DNA of 64,000 bases from Thalassoroseus pseudoceratinae. GTDB taxonomy: Bacteria; Planctomycetota; Planctomycetia; Planctomycetales; Planctomycetaceae. Location: assembly GCF_011634775.1 (NCBI RefSeq), contig NZ_JAALXT010000007.1, positions 310,001 to 374,000 of the forward strand, given 5' to 3'. Below are positions 36,815-46,814 of this stretch, piece by piece (positions within the stretch are counted from its first letter, which is position 1; each line of letters opens with the position of its first letter). The translations under genes were made by a program, and so were the position numbers. Under the pieces are notes generated by a model, which was not told the DNA's origin, did not search any database, and worked only from the letters and a program-made list of their open reading frames with translations.

Positions 36815-37882
36815 TCAGAATATTTCAGCTTTTGAAGGCGGTGTGTTTGGTAGGTCGAAATTGATAACAGGTTCTTGAATTTGGGGTGTCTTCGCAGTCG
36901 CGATGAGTGATCGAACACGGACATCTGTCTCAACGAGTGGTTGGCCGAAACCTTCACTAAACCGACTGTCCAGACCCCGTGACATATTCCTGACAAGGTC
37001 GGTTGCGAAGCGGATACGTTTCGGTTCAAACAGAAGCACGTCGGTGCTGCTTCCAGGCTCATACAGACTTTTCGGTTGGCCACGACGAACAAACATCCCC
37101 GCACTCACGTTTTGCGGTTGATCGTAGCGTTTGGAGGAATAGCATTGCGTGATTCCTCCAATCATTAACGCGACGACTTCGATCATGGCGACAAGACCGA
37201 TTCCCGTTCCACCGGGGACATCTGTGTCAATGATCGTGACGACTCGCCGGTTCTTCGAGTAGGGAGTCACAATGGAGACCACAGCGGACGGGTTACAAGA
37301 ATGGTAACTTCCATCCAATGTATAGATGTCGCGGACAATTCCCGAGACGGGAACATGATTGTAGTGATACTTGTCTGGTGTTAGCCGAAAGACGGCCAAG
37401 TCTCCGCCTTCAAAGTGCAATCTCCAATTGTGATCGCGATTGCCTAGCAGTTCATCGAGGCTAAAGAATTTATCTTTAAGTCGGATCGGTGAGCCGTTCG
37501 CGAATGACCCGACGAGCGTCCGTGCGTCAGCGGGAGAGACAACAGCGTCCGCTTCCTCGGGCATGGGACGCGTTTCCCAATAGCGAATTTGACGTTGGAA
37601 CCACTTCTTTGCCGTATTTAAGGATTCGGGAGCTTCCACACACTCTGCCACATCGATTCCGAGTTCTTTGGCAAATCGCTGGCTGCCAGTGAGATATGAT
37701 CCGACTCGAAACTGATAGTTCAAAAACCCGAGTAAATGAGTCATGCGTCGTGAGGCTAACGCACGACACATTAGAGATGCGTTCTCACGATAGCGAGAAT
37801 ACAGCATTCGAACCATACGATCGTGGTAGAGTTTTTCTGTGCGAACTTCGCCGGTTTCACGGTCAATGTATTGATGCTGCAT
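36815..37882 (-). CDS. phosphatidylserine decarboxylase-family protein
   Basis: A 355-residue protein with the features of the pyruvoyl-dependent decarboxylase that makes phosphatidylethanolamine. Visible are VSPADA (Asp119), the motif FRLTPDKYHYNHVPVSG with His173 and His176, and the self-cleavage site EPGSST with Ser278 as the expected pyruvoyl precursor. The N-terminal 110 residues are longer than in short-form enzymes. The processing motif is GSS rather than LGST, with extra residues before it. The gene start overlaps the end of the upstream 805-aa gene by 20 nt, and its stop abuts the Lgt-like start. Whether it acts on bulk lipid or on a special lipid is open. Confidence 0.85.
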   Translation of the reverse strand: MQHQYIDRETGEVRTEKLYHDRMVRMLYSRYRENASLMCRALASRRMTHLLGFLNYQFRVGSYLTGSQRFAKELGIDVAECVEAPESLNTAKKWFQRQIRYWETRPMPEEADAVVSPADARTLVGSFANGSPIRLKDKFFSLDELLGNRDHNWRLHFEGGDLAVFRLTPDKYHYNHVPVSGIVRDIYTLDGSYHSCNPSAVVSIVTPYSKNRRVVTIIDTDVPGGTGIGLVAMIEVVALMIGGITQCYSSKRYDQPQNVSAGMFVRRGQPKSLYEPGSSTDVLLFEPKRIRFATDLVRNMSRGLDSRFSEGFGQPLVETDVRVRSLIATAKTPQIQEPVINFDLPNTPPSKAEIF

Positions 37883-40280
37883 GGAGCCCTGTTAGCCTTG
37901 TCGATTGATGGTCACGAGAGGTTTTCGTTGCCGATTTGCTAGGAATGCCTTCATATGCTGCTTCACTTTGATCAATAGTGATCAGGATCAAACGAATGAG
38001 GGTGAGTAGGTCGTCTCGTGAGTAGTTTTCGTCGACCACTTTCCCACGCAAACGTTTCAAGAATCGAACCGGACCCGACACCCCCAGCCCAATGAGTCCG
38101 AGTTGGCGGTTTATATTGGAGTCAAGTTTGACCTCGTGAGTCCAATAATTCATTAGCATTTTATAGGCTTCGAGTGTGTGATTCTGGCGGAGTTGCGTTC
38201 TTAAGTAGCTGTCGGAAGCGACATTGAATACTTCGCCGGACGTTTGCATAGGATTGGAACGTCCAGAGATTGAATTGAGGACTTGACGAGTTAACCGTCC
38301 GGCTGCGCTGTTCTGTTGAGTTTGTTTGAGTCTAGTAGAGAGATCATGCAGCAACTCGGTCTGTGAATCCTTGTTTGCAGTGTGAGACATTTCCGCTGTG
38401 AGGATGTTGACGAGCGCATGTCGGTATTCCGTGACGGGAACCCGGAAGAATCCCGGATAGCGACGACTCATACGCGTTTTCGCGGTTTGGGCGAGTACGT
38501 GGCGGAGGAATTGATTCTTCGTGTGACTTCGCACATAAACGGTAGGGACACCCGCCGCGGATGCAAACACGAATTGCCGCCGTTCGCTTTCCTCAAAGGG
38601 ACTATCAGGGATGTCGTCGTGCGTGAGTTCCCCGGTCAGAGCCTTGGAGACGGCGAAACTTGTGACAAGAGCTTGTAAATCGACAGCGGGAGCAAAGTCG
38701 TTACGCCACGAAGGGAACAAGCTGTAGTGTCGTCCTTCAAAGCCCGAGTAACCAACCGCGTCGACAAAACGTTGACGATACAAGGAATACAAGGGTAATC
38801 GGGTGTCATAGATTCCCATCTCGGCGAGATCGTTCTTCAATCGTTCATCGCTGCCGACTCGACCAGAAAGGGCGGGACTTTCATGGGTGCTCAGGGGACT
38901 CACAAAATAGTCGAGGAGTCGAAAATCAGGAACATAGTCACCCCTGAGCCGAAAGAGTTTTGCTAGAAGTCGATCGAAGCGTCTGAAGCCACTTGGTGAT
39001 AGGGTCTTCCGAAACACGCGATTGCGTGCCTTCTTCTTCCAGCGTCGCCAAAACATCCGCAGATGCGTTGAATGAAGCTGGTGGGGTAAGAATCCTAGGA
39101 CTTTCTCTGCGTGGAAGTTTTCAAAGTCGATGCGATAAGGTGCTGCACTATATGTGCCGACAAACAGCGGAAGAAAGTGCTCGACGATTTTTGTCGTCAA
39201 ATCGCCGATTCGTTTTTCATCGACATGTCGATGGTTACTGAACATCTCGCCTAGCATTCGGCTGCCAAGTGTGACATGGACCCCGTTGTTGGCTAGACTT
39301 GCATCACATAGGTTGGGTAGGACGACTAAGTCGGTATGAATTGCGCCATGCTCGCGAAGTTTCGTGATGGCGTGCCAACGGCTGCGGCTGAGGATTTCGT
39401 GACATGACCGCATATAGTGTTGCTTGTCCTCGCCGATATCCCATCCGGAAAGACATGGACTCGTAAATAATTCGCGATAGAAGGTGTCGGGTAGACATTC
39501 GCTAAACCGTTGTTGCGTGACCGGTGGACGAGCGGAACAATAGACAACGACTTCCTGTCCCGAGTCGCGGAGTCCCAGTGGTCCATTCGACCACGAAACT
39601 AACAGTTGTGTCAGTAGATAGCGAATGGCGGCTTCATGAGCGACGAGTTTTCCAAGGCTTTGCTGGCTCGTTGGTGCGGAAACATAATACGATAAGATTT
39701 CCGGCGAAACATTGTCGTTCAAATAGCACTGCTGAAGACGTCGACCAACATTCTGTATCGAGTTCTCTAGAGGTGGTGTGCAGTTTGTGGCATCGGCTAG
39801 GGCTAGTTTCAACAGGTAGCTTACGGGAATGCGAAGCATCTTCCGACCGTTTTGATCAGTCAAGAAGAATCGAGAAACGTCGGTTCGTGGTCCTTTGTTC
39901 GGGGACGACTTGTCATGTCGCAGGTCGTGTTCTAACGTTCGGCGAGCGGCTTCGCTAAGGTTTGCAATCGGCAGACGCACCCAACTGTTGGGCCAGACTT
40001 GTTGCGATCGATCTCCAAAGAGTTCTTCGATTCGTTGCAGTGATGAGGGTGAAGCCTCGCCGGATTCAAACTGGCGTTCAAGATTGGTGTAGAAGTTGGA
40101 CTCGCGAACAACTTGTGGGAGATCGACGGAGTGTGCGGGTCCCTGCACAACCGCTTGCATTTCAAATTCGGAACCCGCGGTGACGTCACCAGACGCGAAT
40201 GGTGCGATGTCACCCTGCAAAACGGGGGCGATGTGTTGAGTCACTTGTTTGGTTGCGATGACCGCATCCTCGACAGGCAT
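37863..40280 (-). CDS. large protein of unknown function heading the lipid-enzyme cassette
   Basis: An 805-residue protein that I cannot place in a family. It has no signal peptide and no clear membrane helix, so it is probably cytoplasmic or membrane-associated. Recognisable stretches are a conserved-looking region near 390-440 (PYRIDFENF, FLPHQLHSTHLRMFWRRWKKKAR), a basic patch (about 420-460) that could contact acidic lipid headgroups, and a mixed alpha/beta core with several His and Cys. No Walker, Rossmann or kinase motif is seen. It overlaps the phosphatidylserine decarboxylase gene by 20 nt, so the three genes are very likely one operon. The ATG at 40280 gives the longest frame. Confidence 0.85.
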   Translation of the reverse strand: MPVEDAVIATKQVTQHIAPVLQGDIAPFASGDVTAGSEFEMQAVVQGPAHSVDLPQVVRESNFYTNLERQFESGEASPSSLQRIEELFGDRSQQVWPNSWVRLPIANLSEAARRTLEHDLRHDKSSPNKGPRTDVSRFFLTDQNGRKMLRIPVSYLLKLALADATNCTPPLENSIQNVGRRLQQCYLNDNVSPEILSYYVSAPTSQQSLGKLVAHEAAIRYLLTQLLVSWSNGPLGLRDSGQEVVVYCSARPPVTQQRFSECLPDTFYRELFTSPCLSGWDIGEDKQHYMRSCHEILSRSRWHAITKLREHGAIHTDLVVLPNLCDASLANNGVHVTLGSRMLGEMFSNHRHVDEKRIGDLTTKIVEHFLPLFVGTYSAAPYRIDFENFHAEKVLGFLPHQLHSTHLRMFWRRWKKKARNRVFRKTLSPSGFRRFDRLLAKLFRLRGDYVPDFRLLDYFVSPLSTHESPALSGRVGSDERLKNDLAEMGIYDTRLPLYSLYRQRFVDAVGYSGFEGRHYSLFPSWRNDFAPAVDLQALVTSFAVSKALTGELTHDDIPDSPFEESERRQFVFASAAGVPTVYVRSHTKNQFLRHVLAQTAKTRMSRRYPGFFRVPVTEYRHALVNILTAEMSHTANKDSQTELLHDLSTRLKQTQQNSAAGRLTRQVLNSISGRSNPMQTSGEVFNVASDSYLRTQLRQNHTLEAYKMLMNYWTHEVKLDSNINRQLGLIGLGVSGPVRFLKRLRGKVVDENYSRDDLLTLIRLILITIDQSEAAYEGIPSKSATKTSRDHQSTRLTGLHAASIH

Positions 40281-40560
40281 GGGTGTTGGGTTCGCTCCAT
40301 AGGGTTCGGGAAATGTTATGTGTGGATCATGAAATCCATGTAATGGACTTCTGAAATCCCTGCGAATTCTTTGATTCCCGAATGAAGCTAGATTTCTGAC
40401 TAGGGCGGTGAAGAGGAGTCGCTACAATCGGCGCTCTTGTGGTCTGAGTTTGATAGTAATTTTTCGACCAGTGGTCATCGCTTAGAGGCAAGTGCTACCC
40501 GATCGGATACACGTGAATACTCTGAGTTGTGACGACCTAGTTTGATCATTTGAGGAACCA

Positions 40561-41547
40561 ATGAGAGCATGGTTTTGTGGATTTTTGACATTGGTCATCA
40601 GTTGGTCGATGACCAATGTCGAGGCGCGGGCTTGGAATCCGAGCGGGCATCAAACGATTGCTTCGATTATCTTTCGCGAGTTGTCCGCTGAGCGTCGGAT
40701 GGAGTTAGCAGAGTTACTAACACATCACCCACGTTACCGAGCGGATTTCCTGTCGGATTTGCCGAGATTTTTGCAGGATGCCGATGCGGAAACCTTGGCC
40801 GAATGGCGGTTTCAACTGGCATCGATTTGGTCGGACATTGTGCGTGGTGGACCGGCTGATCGAACGGCGTTCAATCGTCCGTTTTGGCATTATCTTCCAC
40901 GGGCCTATTACCTGAGTCCGCCGACTGACCGCTTCCGCAAGCAAGTGGAATCTGGATTCAACAGCCGTTTGGAACCGGTTGGTGGCACCGAGAACGAAAA
41001 GTTGAACGGTCCGCAGGCGTTCTTGGCGAACCTCGAAGTCCTGAATGATGACGAAGCGTCGAAGGCGGATCGAGCGGTTGCGTTGTGTTGGGTGCTGCAC
41101 ATTGGACAAGATCTTCATCAGCCCTGTCATACCGCGAGTTTGTGTGATCCGGTGTTGTTTCCTCGGGGAGATCGCGGAGCGAACGACATCAAGACGAAGC
41201 AGCTTAGGAATTTGCACGCGGTCTGGGATGGTCCATTGGGGCCGGATAGCCGATTCATTCGCTGTCGGAATTTGGCCATTCAACTCCGTGGTGATGCGTC
41301 GAAGGAAATGGTGAATCAAGATGTCACCGATGCTCGCACGCAAATGGCTGTTTGGTTGTCCGAGGGGTTGAAGTTTGCCGAAAGTGATGTCTACTCCGGT
41401 GAAGTTCGCGCCGCCGTTGAATCGGCTTCGCCTTTAAAGACGGTCGATCTCTCGCCAGATTACCTACGAAATGTGCGGCGAGTGGCCAATGGGCGGATTG
41501 TCAACGCGGGCATTCGGTTGGCGAGATTGCTGGAATCAAACCAGTGA
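40561..41547 (+). CDS. secreted S1/P1-type nuclease
   Basis: A 328-residue protein with a signal peptide whose predicted cleavage (VEARA|W) exposes Trp25. In S1/P1 nucleases the mature N-terminal Trp binds zinc. Other zinc ligands are visible: GHQ at 29-31, an HH pair in LTHHPRY, and the motif HIGQDLHQPCH. The enzyme is expected to degrade single-stranded DNA and RNA outside the cytoplasm and may release 3'-phosphates, supplying nucleosides. Pyrimidine salvage genes (upp, nupC) follow on the same strand, which fits scavenging of external nucleic acid. A GAGG site precedes the ATG. Confidence 0.92.
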   Translation: MRAWFCGFLTLVISWSMTNVEARAWNPSGHQTIASIIFRELSAERRMELAELLTHHPRYRADFLSDLPRFLQDADAETLAEWRFQLASIWSDIVRGGPADRTAFNRPFWHYLPRAYYLSPPTDRFRKQVESGFNSRLEPVGGTENEKLNGPQAFLANLEVLNDDEASKADRAVALCWVLHIGQDLHQPCHTASLCDPVLFPRGDRGANDIKTKQLRNLHAVWDGPLGPDSRFIRCRNLAIQLRGDASKEMVNQDVTDARTQMAVWLSEGLKFAESDVYSGEVRAAVESASPLKTVDLSPDYLRNVRRVANGRIVNAGIRLARLLESNQ

Positions 41548-41706
41548 TTCGTCGGCGCAATGTTGACGTTGAGTTCTCGTCTGTCGGCAACCTGCTTGCG
41601 TCAAGCGATGAGTGGCGACATACTTTTCTTTAACAATTTCGCCCATCCGAAGACCGCCTCTCTTTTTGGGATGGATTGAATAATACCTCGGAAATCCTTC
41701 GTTGTG

Positions 41707-42330
41707 ATGTCGCAAGTTTCGATTGTCGATCATCCGTTAGTGGCTCATCATCTCAGTTCATTGCGTGATCGACACACGCCGCCGGATCAGTTTCGAAGTC
41801 TCGTTGCGCGGTTGACGACGTTGCTTGCGTTTGAAGCGACGAAAGATCTGCCGACGCAACCGATGTCCGTCGAAACTCCGCTGACAGAAATGACCGGCCA
41901 TCAACTCGCTGAGCGAGTGGGTTTGGTGCCGATCTTGCGAGCGGGGTTGGGAATGGTCGATCCCTTTTGGAATCTCATCCCGACTGCGGAGGTGTGGCAC
42001 TTGGGACTTTACCGGGATGAGAAAACGGCTCAGCCAGTGTCGTACTACAATAAGTTGCCGGACGAGAACCCCGTTTCGCGGGCGTTCATTCTCGACCCGA
42101 TGCTTGCGACGGGTGGTTCGGCGTTGCACACGATTTCCGTTCTGCAAAGTTGGGGTGTGCCGTTGATTCGGTTGGTCTCGCTGATCGCCTCGCAGTCGGG
42201 GATCGATGCGCTCAACGAGGCGGCACCCGATGTTCGCATCTTTTGCGCTGCTGTCGATCCAGAACTGAACGCCCAAAAATTTATCGTTCCTGGACTCGGA
42301 GACGCCGGGGATCGCATCTTCAACACGTGA
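41707..42330 (+). CDS. upp: uracil phosphoribosyltransferase
   Basis: A 207-residue enzyme converting uracil and PRPP to UMP. The PRPP-binding loop reads LDPMLATGGSA, an upstream conserved block reads VPILRAGLGM, and the uracil-binding C-terminus reads PGLGDAGDRIFNT. Length and motif positions are typical of bacterial Upp. A GTG lies one codon before the ATG, and the ATG is preferred. The nucleoside transporter gene follows after 46 nt, forming a salvage pair. Confidence 0.96.
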   Translation: MSQVSIVDHPLVAHHLSSLRDRHTPPDQFRSLVARLTTLLAFEATKDLPTQPMSVETPLTEMTGHQLAERVGLVPILRAGLGMVDPFWNLIPTAEVWHLGLYRDEKTAQPVSYYNKLPDENPVSRAFILDPMLATGGSALHTISVLQSWGVPLIRLVSLIASQSGIDALNEAAPDVRIFCAAVDPELNAQKFIVPGLGDAGDRIFNT

Positions 42331-42376
42331 ACCGGCCTCGACGGACGAGGGGAGCACGCGGCGGCGATAATCCGAT

Positions 42377-43639
42377 ATGTTGCAATCCATCAGTGCGTTG
42401 GGACTGCTTGTCTTTGTGTTCCTGGCGTGGCTTTTGAGTTCGAACCGCGGGGCGGTCCAGTGGCGATTGGTTGTCAGCGGACTGATGTTGCAGTTGGTTC
42501 TCGCGGCGTTGATCTTGTGGACGACTCCCGGACAGTGGATCTTCGAGCAACTTGGGGCCGGCTTCAACTGGGTGCTAGGGTGCGTCAACGAGGGCTCACG
42601 ATTTGTGTTCAGCCTTCATCCGAGTGGCACACCGACCGATCCAGAGCCCGGTTGGTTGCTGGGCAGTTTCGCCTTTGGAGTGCTGCCGACGGTGGTTGTG
42701 GTTTCGTCGTTGATGGAGGTGCTTTACTTCTTCGGGGTGATGCAATGGATTGTGTCGGCGTTTAGCTGGGTGATGCGATGGACACTGAAAACGTCCGGTG
42801 CGGAAAGTCTGGCGGCGGCGGCAAACATCTTCGTCGGACAAACCGAAGCGCCGCTGGTGATTCGCCCATACATTCCCAATATGACCAATTCCGAGTTGCA
42901 CTCGCTGATGGTCGGCGGGTTCGCAACGGTTTCCGGAGGTGTGCTGGCGGCCTTTGTCGGGATGGGGATTGATCCAACGCACTTGCTGACGGCTTCGGTC
43001 ATTTCTGCACCGGCGGCGCTTGTCATTGCGAAGATCATCCAACCGGAAACTGAAGTGCCGGAGACCGCCGGCACGGTCGAGGTGGATTACGTCTCCGAAG
43101 GCAGCAACCCGATCGAGGCGGCGACGATCGGTGCAAGTGCGGGGATGAAACTGGCGTTGAACATCGGTGCGATGTTGATCGCCTTCATTGCACTGATTGC
43201 CATGGCGGATGCGGGGCTTGCTGGGATCGGTTCGCTGTTCGGTTACACCGGAGACTCGGCGTGGTCGCTTTCGTCGCTGCTCGGTTATGTGTGTGCTCCA
43301 ATCGCTTGGGTTATGGGGATCGCCTCGGCGGATTGTCTTTCCGCGGGTGAGTTGCTGGGGCTCAAATTGGTGACGAATGAATTCATCGCCTATGAACGGC
43401 TCGTGGAATGGATGCAGCCAGATTCCGAAATCGTCCTGAGCGAGCGTAGCAACACCATCATGATCTATGCCCTGAGTGGTTTCTCGAACTTTGGTGCGAT
43501 CGGTGTGCAGATTGGCGGCATCGGTGAGATGGCCCCCTCGCGGCGAAAAGACCTCGCTCGACTCGGACTCAAAGCGATGTTTGGCGGCGCGATCGCATGC
43601 TGTATGACAGCCTGCATCGCGGGGATCCTGGTTGCGTGA
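42377..43639 (+). CDS. nupC: concentrative nucleoside transporter (CNT family)
   Basis: A 420-residue integral membrane protein with the CNT family layout of about ten helices. Recognisable landmarks are the FVGQTEAPLVIRPYI segment, which contains the nucleoside-contacting QTEAP motif, MVGGFATVSGGVLAAF, and the late segment FIAYERL followed by GFSNFGAIGVQIGG. CNT proteins import nucleosides with sodium or protons. Position directly after upp supports pyrimidine salvage. A periplasmic nuclease gene lies upstream. Confidence 0.94.
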   Translation: MLQSISALGLLVFVFLAWLLSSNRGAVQWRLVVSGLMLQLVLAALILWTTPGQWIFEQLGAGFNWVLGCVNEGSRFVFSLHPSGTPTDPEPGWLLGSFAFGVLPTVVVVSSLMEVLYFFGVMQWIVSAFSWVMRWTLKTSGAESLAAAANIFVGQTEAPLVIRPYIPNMTNSELHSLMVGGFATVSGGVLAAFVGMGIDPTHLLTASVISAPAALVIAKIIQPETEVPETAGTVEVDYVSEGSNPIEAATIGASAGMKLALNIGAMLIAFIALIAMADAGLAGIGSLFGYTGDSAWSLSSLLGYVCAPIAWVMGIASADCLSAGELLGLKLVTNEFIAYERLVEWMQPDSEIVLSERSNTIMIYALSGFSNFGAIGVQIGGIGEMAPSRRKDLARLGLKAMFGGAIACCMTACIAGILVA

Positions 43640-43653
43640 TGAACGGAACTGTT

Positions 43654-46605
43654 TTAATCGGAACCAGAAGTCTCCACCAGCGGCACTTGGACGGGGTGCA
43701 TCAAGTAGCCAAGTAGATCACGAATTTGGTCGGCATTGAGATTTTGTAGCAGACCGTCGGGCATGGCCGACTTCGTCGATTGTTTGATGGCTTCGATGTC
43801 GCGTTTCTGGATGGTCAATCGTTCGGTCGCTGTGCGTAACGTGAGGGTTTGTCGGTCCTGCGACATCACCAAGCCATTCAAAACCCGACCGTCGGCCAGT
43901 TGCAGAATCGACATCCGGTAGTCCTTACCGACGACGGCACTCGGATCGATGATATTACTCAGGAGGTATTCCAAACTCGATCGTTGGGCGCCCGTCAGAT
44001 CAGGCCCGACTTTTTCGCCCTCACCATAAAGTTGATGACACCCACTGCATGTCTTCGCGAACAACACGCGACCACGGGAAAGTTCCGCGGAAGCCAAGCG
44101 ATCGGGGGTCAACTCGTCTTTGAGCTTCGCGATCAGCACAAGTTTTTCCTCGGAGGACTCGCGAAGTTCGCCCCAGACTTCAGACAGTTTCGTAGACAGT
44201 GTCGGGTCATTGTGGCTTTGAATTTGTCTTGCATGCGAGGCGGAGATTTCCGCCAGCGGTATTTGGCTGCGGCCGACGGCCAATTCATCGAGCAAGATCG
44301 ACGCCGACATCGGGCGGGCTACGAGTGTTTCGATCACGGCCGGTCGGTCGTTGGGATGAAAACGACGGTATTCCCGCGAGAGCAACTTGGGAATGGTCGG
44401 GTCTTCGAACAACGCCAACCCCTTGAGTGCGGTCGCATTGAGGCCGCGAACCCGAATTAACGATTCGCAAAGTGTCCGCAAGTTATCGGCTCGGGCATCG
44501 ATCAAGGCTTGCAACGCACTTTGCCGGGTTTTCATGTCAACTCGGGAGTTGGTCGCCATACGACGGAGTTCCGTCAACGCACGACCATCGCCAAATAGCA
44601 CGCCTAATTCCCGCACGGTGTCCGATGATTTTTGGATCTCCGGGAGTGATGCAAACGCTTCCCAGGCGGCCGGTTTTTTCGCTTTCCGCCACCCACGAAA
44701 TGCATCTTGCATGCCATGAAGAATTTGCGTTTGCGACTTGGGGTCGAGCTTCTTGGTGATGCTCAGGAGTTGATTCAAAGACTTCGGATCGGACTGAATT
44801 CGTGAGGCAAGATTGCGAGCAATGGAATACGTCAGCGACGGCCACCGCGATTGCCGTGCAACGTCGACCAATGCCAGCGGACTCGTGTCACCCACGGGGA
44901 TCAAACCGTACCAGGTGAGCAATGCAAGATCGTGGTCGTCCGCGTACTTCGCCTGTTTGACGAGTTCAATCGCCAATTCAGGACGATGTTCAACCGGCAA
45001 CCGTTGCAACGTGGAGGCGAGTTGACGATGCACCAGTCCAGAAGCATCTTCGCGAGCCATCCGCACAAGCAACGCGCGGGTGGTGGGATCGTCGGGATAC
45101 TTCGCTTTTGGGTTTGGGCCCGTAACCCAGTCCAATGGCCAGAAGTCCGTGAGCAACCGAATTGCCCACACGCGAACGTGTTCGTTGGGATCGTCGGCCA
45201 ACGCTCGTAATTGTTCCGGTGTGGTGCGACCGGCTTGGTATTGTCGCCAAAGTTGTTGCAACGGTCCGGCACCCGCGAGACACGCCGGTTTCACGATCGG
45301 CTTGTTCACACTCTGGGAACCGTACTCGATTTTGAAAATCCGGCCGCTGAGCCGATGCACGCCGGTATGGTCGTGACACTCGCCGGTGTCGCTCCAGTCG
45401 ATCACGTAGACACTGCCGTCCGGTCCGGTCTGCAAATCGAGACCGCGGAAAAACGGGTCCTTCGCAATGAAGAAGTCCGGTTCATGCCGACCGACGTATC
45501 CCGTGGATGTGCGGTCCAGGCGTTCGACATTCGCCCGCAGTCCGTGCATGTTGATCGTGAACAGCTTGCCACGATACCGCTCCGGCCACTGATGTCCTTG
45601 GTAGATCAGCATGCCGATGTGGGCGTGTCCGCCGCCGTAGTCGTTCGCTTTCCCACCGCGACTGGCGGTCCAGCTGCCTTTGGTGTCGAAGTGGTAATGA
45701 TCGGCGATCATGTCCATGCGTTCGTAAACCGCCGGGTTCAAACTTTCACCGAACGACTCTTTGAAATGACATCCCGGAATTGAATGCCACAAATGGCCGA
45801 TCACCGTGTTGATGAAGAACAGCTCGCCGTTCTCGTCCCAATCGTGCCCCCACGGATTCGTTGTTCCATGACAGAGCACCTCGACGGTTTTGTGATCGGG
45901 ATGATACCGCCACATTCCACCGTCGAGGGGAATTCGTTCATGGTCCGGCGTGCCGGGCAGACCGATGCGACCGGGGCACGAATGCCCACATCGACCGTAC
46001 AACCAACCGTCCGGCCCCCATCGCAACCCGTTGGCGAAGTTGTGATAGTTACTTTCGGCGACGTCGAACCCGTCCAACACCACCTGCGGCGGGCCATCGG
46101 GCACATCGTCACCGTTGGCGTCGGGAATGAAGAGCAGGGCAGGTGGGCACATCAACCACACACCACCGCGACCGGTTTCCACACTGGTCAGCATTTGCAC
46201 GTTATCGGTGAAGACTTTCCGACGGTCGGCTTTTCCGTCGTTATCGGTGTCTTCAAAGACCAATACGCGATCTCGAAGCGACAAATCAAACCGCTGCGTA
46301 CGGTCGGAATAGGTGTAGTTTTCGGCAATCCACAATCGTCCCCGTTTGTCGAAGGCCATGGCAATCGGGTTTTGTACATCCGGTTCCGCTGCGAACACGG
46401 AGGCCCGAAATCCTTCGGGGAGTTTCATCGTCGATGCCGCTTCCTTCGCGGGCATTGGAGAGAATTTGTCCTCCGCCAGACTGTTGAAGACTGTTGGAAA
46501 GTCATCCGAAGCCCCGGTCTTCTCCGCAGCTTGAACATCCGAGCAGACTGCTACCAAGAACAAGGGGAGCAATATCCGGGAAGTGTGTTGTTGTCGAACG
46601 CGCAT
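43654..46605 (-). CDS. PVC-type beta-propeller/HEAT protein with haem-binding CxxCH domain
   Basis: A 983-residue secreted protein. After a signal peptide (about 1-27) comes a six-bladed propeller of the membrane-bound dehydrogenase type (about 40-420), with segments such as GLRWGPDGWLYGRCGH and VYVIDWSDTGECHDHTG. A helical HEAT-like region follows (about 450-820), then a c-type cytochrome domain with CSGCH near residue 852 and its distal partner GPDLTG. This architecture is characteristic of planctomycetes and related bacteria. It is thought to couple periplasmic sugar or alcohol oxidation to electron transfer; the substrate is unknown. The ATG at 46605 follows a GGAGAGGAATCG site. Confidence 0.9.
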   Translation of the reverse strand: MRVRQQHTSRILLPLFLVAVCSDVQAAEKTGASDDFPTVFNSLAEDKFSPMPAKEAASTMKLPEGFRASVFAAEPDVQNPIAMAFDKRGRLWIAENYTYSDRTQRFDLSLRDRVLVFEDTDNDGKADRRKVFTDNVQMLTSVETGRGGVWLMCPPALLFIPDANGDDVPDGPPQVVLDGFDVAESNYHNFANGLRWGPDGWLYGRCGHSCPGRIGLPGTPDHERIPLDGGMWRYHPDHKTVEVLCHGTTNPWGHDWDENGELFFINTVIGHLWHSIPGCHFKESFGESLNPAVYERMDMIADHYHFDTKGSWTASRGGKANDYGGGHAHIGMLIYQGHQWPERYRGKLFTINMHGLRANVERLDRTSTGYVGRHEPDFFIAKDPFFRGLDLQTGPDGSVYVIDWSDTGECHDHTGVHRLSGRIFKIEYGSQSVNKPIVKPACLAGAGPLQQLWRQYQAGRTTPEQLRALADDPNEHVRVWAIRLLTDFWPLDWVTGPNPKAKYPDDPTTRALLVRMAREDASGLVHRQLASTLQRLPVEHRPELAIELVKQAKYADDHDLALLTWYGLIPVGDTSPLALVDVARQSRWPSLTYSIARNLASRIQSDPKSLNQLLSITKKLDPKSQTQILHGMQDAFRGWRKAKKPAAWEAFASLPEIQKSSDTVRELGVLFGDGRALTELRRMATNSRVDMKTRQSALQALIDARADNLRTLCESLIRVRGLNATALKGLALFEDPTIPKLLSREYRRFHPNDRPAVIETLVARPMSASILLDELAVGRSQIPLAEISASHARQIQSHNDPTLSTKLSEVWGELRESSEEKLVLIAKLKDELTPDRLASAELSRGRVLFAKTCSGCHQLYGEGEKVGPDLTGAQRSSLEYLLSNIIDPSAVVGKDYRMSILQLADGRVLNGLVMSQDRQTLTLRTATERLTIQKRDIEAIKQSTKSAMPDGLLQNLNADQIRDLLGYLMHPVQVPLVETSGSD

Positions 46606-46814
46606 CGATTCCTCTCCGCTTGTGTCGCTCCAATCCATTCCATGGACGAAACGCGAGCCAAAACTCAGAATCTTGAGAAACGAGAAAAGTTCTCCAACAG
46701 TTTACGGTTTTCAGCCGACGTTGACGAACCAGTTGGGGCAATCGGTTCGACAACCGTGACAATCGAACGTACAATCTGTTTCACTCGAATTCCGCGACGA
46801 ATGAAGTGACACCC

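Noticed and set aside
36814-37104. 97-codon upstream extension of the Lgt-like gene
   Set aside because: It lies entirely over the end of the decarboxylase gene and is not membrane-like; the ATG at 36813 sits right after that gene's stop.
45784-46809. A 341-codon plus-strand frame
   Set aside because: It is antisense to the haem-binding propeller protein and has no features of its own.
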